Shown: positions 6,852-8,597 of the stretch, in pieces
Numbering within the stretch: position 1 is the stretch's first letter
Layout of the letters: each line of letters begins with the position of its first letter
Assembly: GCA_040507005.1 (NCBI GenBank)
Contig: JBEVVS010000184.1
Coordinates: 1-8,597, forward strand
DNA length: 8,597 nt
Direction: 5' to 3'
From: Thiodiazotropha sp040507005
Lineage (GTDB): Bacteria; Pseudomonadota; Gammaproteobacteria; Chromatiales; Chromatiaceae
Translations under genes and position numbers: made by a program
Notes under the pieces: model-generated
The model's database searches: none
What the model saw: the letters and a program-made list of their open reading frames with translations, nothing else
What the model was told of the DNA's origin: nothing

Positions 6852-7136
6852 ATGCACGTCTACAAACCGAAAAGAAGACGCACCCTGCAATGGGTAGCCA
6901 TGGGCCTGCGGGGGATCGGCAGTCTGTACAACATTTGGCCACTGCTGCTTATTGCTACGGCGGTTCTCTCACCCGTGGGGCCATATCTCCTGACGGATTA
7001 CACCTTTGAACGTCGCGGTGGTGGCTACCGGCGCATGATCGATTGCAACTATCTCGGCCTGCGGGGACAGGTACAAAGACCAGCCCGTGGCGGTTCATGC
7101 CCTTACGTCCTCATCACTAGCCATGACAAAAGATGA
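6852..7136 (+). CDS. Small one-pass membrane protein of the operon
   Basis: The 94-residue protein has a strongly basic start (KPKRRR), one hydrophobic helix at about 25-48 (YNIWPLLLIATAVLSPVGPYLL) and a short polar domain after it with two cysteines and the ending CPYVLITSHDKR. The positive-inside rule places the N-terminus in the cytoplasm and the C-terminus in the periplasm. A near-perfect GAGGAGG lies 8 bases before the ATG, just after the ATPase stop. No family is recognised. Position suggests a small subunit of the same membrane assembly. The last codons contain one copy of a 16-base direct repeat. Confidence 0.75.
   Translation: MHVYKPKRRRTLQWVAMGLRGIGSLYNIWPLLLIATAVLSPVGPYLLTDYTFERRGGGYRRMIDCNYLGLRGQVQRPARGGSCPYVLITSHDKR
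7102..7117 (+). repeat. Direct repeat, copy 1 (CTTACGTCCTCATCAC)
   Basis: This 16-base string recurs exactly at 7182-7197, 80 bases downstream. This copy encodes YVLIT near the end of the small membrane protein. Confidence 0.85.
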
Positions 7137-7270
7137 ACACTGGAGCAATTCAAGAGGATGTGGCGGCAAGGCCTTCCGGCGCTTACGTCCTCATCACCTC
7201 AAGTGAAGGCCCTATTCATGAGGAAATAGACCATGAAAGACCAGGACAACACCTACAGCAAGAAGCCTGA
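7133..7270 (+). CDS. Possible 45-residue overlapping small ORF
   Basis: The ATG overlaps the stop of the small membrane protein gene (ATGA), and the frame runs to 7270, overlapping the next gene by 38 bases. It begins MNTGAIQEDVAARPSGAYVL and continues ITSSEGPIHEEID. It repeats in the same frame the YVLITS end of the preceding protein. The ribosome site is weak, so expression would rely on coupling. It may instead be a remnant of a partial duplication that is not translated. Confidence 0.25.
   Translation: MNTGAIQEDVAARPSGAYVLITSSEGPIHEEIDHERPGQHLQQEA
7182..7197 (+). repeat. Direct repeat, copy 2 (CTTACGTCCTCATCAC)
   Basis: This is an exact second copy of 7102-7117. It lies in the stretch between two annotated genes, inside the possible 45-residue ORF, where it again reads YVLIT. 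Confidence 0.85.
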
Positions 7271-7520
7271 CTTCGTTGCTTATACCGTTCAGCAATCCAG
7301 GGATGGCAAGGGCTACTGGAACCGCATCGGCGCAGCCTGGGAACATCGTGATGGCAAGGGCGTGGAAATCGATCTTTCCAGCCTGCCTGTCGATGGTCGC
7401 TTGACCCTGCGGGAGATGCGAGAAGAGCGCATGAAGGACTCTGAGGGTGAGCGCAAGGAAAGCAATGATGAACCGGTGCACCATCAGGACAGGAGCCGCG
7501 ATCATGAGCGGTCGCGGTAA
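7233..7520 (+). CDS. Small plasmid/ICE-type protein with an RIGAAWEHRDGKG motif
   Basis: The 95-residue product has a compact N-terminal part of about 65 residues: FVAYTVQQ, then GYWNRIGAAWEHRDGKGVEI and LPVDGRLTLRE. From memory, short proteins with this pattern (aromatic-x-x-IG-A-x-x-H-x-DGKG, then PxDGRLxLR) are frequent in proteobacterial plasmids and integrative elements, but I know no assigned function. The tail (66-95) is highly charged and probably disordered. AGGA at 7221-7224 gives a suitable ribosome site 8 bases from the ATG. The end overlaps the next gene by 17 bases in another frame. A cytoplasmic accessory role in element maintenance or transfer is likely but unproven. Confidence 0.75.
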   Translation: MKDQDNTYSKKPDFVAYTVQQSRDGKGYWNRIGAAWEHRDGKGVEIDLSSLPVDGRLTLREMREERMKDSEGERKESNDEPVHHQDRSRDHERSR

Positions 7521-7893
7521 ACAGGCAAGTCGTATGAGCCATGCGGGGCGTGACCCGGTTTTAAGCCGGGGCACGCCGGACAGTCTGCGTTATACCCGGC
7601 CTGTGCATACGCCATTCGATCATGCCCGTTGCCCTTATATAAGCAGACAGTTGAAAGATCAGGGCAAAAGCGAAGCTCAGCGACGTGAAGGGAGCGGTCG
7701 AGGTTCACTGATGGTTAAGCTTCATCGCCCCTTCCCAGAGCTGCGCCCTAAGTATGAGGAAGGGCCAATCAGAAGCGCCTTCAATCAGGCATGGTTTCGC
7801 GAGCAACGGGCAGCGCAGCTCCAACGATTGAAGGCGCAACACCAAGTTGCACAGTCCAAAAATCGGCGCTCAGAGCCAGTTCGGGAGAGGTAA
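7504..7893 (+). CDS. Very basic 129-residue protein, last gene of the operon
   Basis: The product starts MSGRGKQASRMSHAGRDPVL and is rich in Arg, Lys, Gln and His throughout, with no membrane segment. A helical, coiled-coil-like stretch lies near the end (NQAWFREQRAAQLQRLKAQH). No domain is recognised. The composition suggests nucleic-acid or relaxosome binding, which is inference only. I chose the ATG at 7504 over the in-frame ATG at 7447 because AGGAG at 7491-7495 lies 8 bases before it, while 7447 has no ribosome site and would overlap the previous gene by 74 bases instead of 17. Confidence 0.6.
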   Translation: MSGRGKQASRMSHAGRDPVLSRGTPDSLRYTRPVHTPFDHARCPYISRQLKDQGKSEAQRREGSGRGSLMVKLHRPFPELRPKYEEGPIRSAFNQAWFREQRAAQLQRLKAQHQVAQSKNRRSEPVRER

Positions 7894-8116
7894 ATCTGTG
7901 GCTTATTCAAAACTGATTAAGAATTTATTAACGGCTGAGGCGGTAACATGGAAATAGATACGCTACGTATCGCAGTTTCCATGATTGCGATTCAGTCCTC
8001 TGTAGACAAAAGAGGTTACCCAAAGCTCTGCAAATGTGATTTGTAGCGCCTCTCTCACCACACCCCGACACATGTTCAAACCTGGTGATATGTCTGCCAC
8101 GAAAGGAGGAAGACCA
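7894..8116. other. 223-base gap upstream of the recombinase pair
   Basis: No gene is supported here. The gap holds the 37-base inverted repeat at 7947-7983, an outer pair GGTAAC/GTTACC (7942-7947 and 8015-8020) and a small CAAAT-gtg-ATTTG hairpin (8031-8043). It should contain the promoter of the recombinase pair, but I see no convincing -35/-10 pair. No T-run terminator closes the upstream operon. Confidence 0.5.
7947..7983. repeat. 37-base inverted repeat, possible recombinase site or operator
   Basis: Outer arms CATGGAAA (7947-7954) and TTTCCATG (7976-7983) are perfect. Inside, GATACG-cta-CGTATC (7957-7971) is also perfect, and the two centres are offset by only one base. There is no T-run on either side, so a terminator is unlikely. 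The size and position, 134 bases before the recombinase accessory gene, suit either a serine-recombinase crossover or accessory site or an operator for that pair. Confidence 0.7.
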
Positions 8117-8119
8117 TTG
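8104..8119 (+). promoter_or_regulatory. Ribosome binding site that fixes a TTG start
   Basis: AGGAGG at 8104-8109 (within AAAGGAGG) lies 7 bases before TTG at 8117. The in-frame ATG codons at 8036, 8069 and 8090 have no comparable site, so TTG is the likely start of the recombinase accessory gene. Confidence 0.75.
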
Positions 8120-8422
8120 ACTGATAAAGAGAAATTTGACTTGAATGAAGAGTGGCTTTCTGCCCAAGGACAGCCAGCGATAGAGCCTCCTGAGTGCGAC
8201 GTGGAAAAGTACCGCGAGTACATCAAGGATTTAGACTTGAACGAGGAGGAGCAGGCTGAACTGTTAAAAACCCTGTGGCACATCATGGCGGCTTTTGTCG
8301 ATATGGGTTTTGGGTTAGATTCGATACAGCTCCTACCAGCATCGGATCAGCAGCAGGAATCGTCCCCGATTCAGGCGCAGGAGGAGCAGACGAACCCGAA
8401 AGGAATGAAGCATGGCGACTAA
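8117..8422 (+). CDS. Small protein encoded with and overlapping the serine recombinase
   Basis: With the TTG start the product has 101 residues, beginning MTDKEKFDLNEEWLSAQGQP. It is acidic, largely helical (ECDVEKYREYIKDLDLNEEE, then LLKTLWHIMAAFVDMGFGLD) and has a Gln/Glu-rich, probably disordered tail. From memory, similar small proteins with a W-x-I-M-x-x-FVD-x-GFG core often precede serine recombinases in proteobacterial elements; no function is known to me. It overlaps the recombinase start by 11 bases, so the two are coupled. A role as directionality factor or regulator of the recombinase is a fair guess, not shown by the sequence. A non-AUG start could keep its level low. Confidence 0.75.
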   Translation: MTDKEKFDLNEEWLSAQGQPAIEPPECDVEKYREYIKDLDLNEEEQAELLKTLWHIMAAFVDMGFGLDSIQLLPASDQQQESSPIQAQEEQTNPKGMKHGD

Positions 8423-8597
8423 AGCAACAAAGGCAGTCATTTACTGCCGTGTATCCAATAAGACCCAAACGACGCGCGGCGACGGGCTCGGCTCCCAGGA
8501 GACGCGCTGCCGGGAATACGCCAAATACAAGGGCTATGAGGTCGAAGCTGTCTTTACGGATGACGTTTCCGGCAGCCTGATCAAGCGCCCAGGGATG
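8412..8597 (+). CDS. Serine recombinase, N-terminal 62 residues only
   Basis: The visible part is the start of a resolvase/invertase catalytic domain. AVIYCRVSNKTQ contains the nucleophile Ser15 and the catalytic-site Arg13. GDGLGSQETRCREYAKYKGY follows, then VFTDDVSGSLIKRPGM, matching the usual YxRVS, Q-x-x-x-C/Y and RPG(M/L) landmarks. The DG(L)GSQE form and the long element context suggest a large serine integrase rather than a small resolvase, but its length cannot be judged because the gene leaves the window. It would integrate or excise the element through attachment sites. The start is the ATG at 8412, with AGGA nearby and overlap with the preceding stop. Confidence 0.92.
   Translation, partial: MATKATKAVIYCRVSNKTQTTRGDGLGSQETRCREYAKYKGYEVEAVFTDDVSGSLIKRPGM

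Noticed and set aside
7447..7503. Longer N-terminus for the basic 129-residue protein
   Set aside because: The upstream ATG has no ribosome site and would enlarge the overlap with the previous gene to 74 bases. The ATG at 7504 has AGGAG at good distance.
6852..7893. A hidden relaxase in the small genes after the coupling ATPase
   Set aside because: No HxHxxxx-type histidine triad or relaxase tyrosine motif is present, and the proteins are far too short.
8036..8116. Longer N-terminus for the recombinase-coupled small protein
   Set aside because: The AGGAGG site lies inside this stretch and points to the TTG at 8117. The extra residues look like translated leader.

Overview
The window looks like one end of an accessory or mobile element from a Gram-negative bacterium, probably a member of the Pseudomonadota. 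The reasons are a VirD4/TraG-type coupling ATPase in an operon with inner-membrane proteins, an Mrr-type restriction enzyme, strong AGGAGG ribosome sites and a serine recombinase at the right edge. The species cannot be named from the sequence. Cargo genes lie on the left on the minus strand. The transfer-like operon and the recombinase lie on the right on the plus strand.

Left part, minus strand. An excisionase-like helix-turn-helix protein (952 to 770) is translationally coupled to an Mrr-family type IV restriction endonuclease (770 to beyond base 1). From 953 to 1573 there is no convincing gene. Instead there is a dense run of about ten small hairpins (1038-1384) and four copies of a TGTAnTACR motif (1425-1567). 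From 2838 to 1574 comes a two-gene unit: a 286-residue protein I do not recognise, then, overlapping by one base, a small ankyrin-repeat protein. The 286-residue gene appears to be read from a very short leader or none.

Middle part, plus strand. From 2958 to 7893 there is a tight operon. It encodes a four-pass membrane protein with coiled-coil-like ends, a membrane-anchored protein resembling a von Willebrand A (VWA) domain, a VirD4/TraG-type coupling ATPase, a small one-pass membrane protein, a possible 45-residue overlapping ORF, a small conserved-looking acidic/basic protein and a very basic 129-residue protein. Genes overlap or abut and several have near-perfect ribosome sites. The ATPase suggests DNA or protein traffic at the inner membrane. 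No relaxase and no type IV secretion channel gene lies in this window, so the three-gene core (membrane protein, VWA-like protein, ATPase) is the best candidate here for an undescribed system.

Right part. After a 223-base gap containing a 37-base inverted repeat, a 101-residue protein with a TTG start overlaps the start of a serine recombinase that runs off the window. This pair is probably the integration/excision module of the element.
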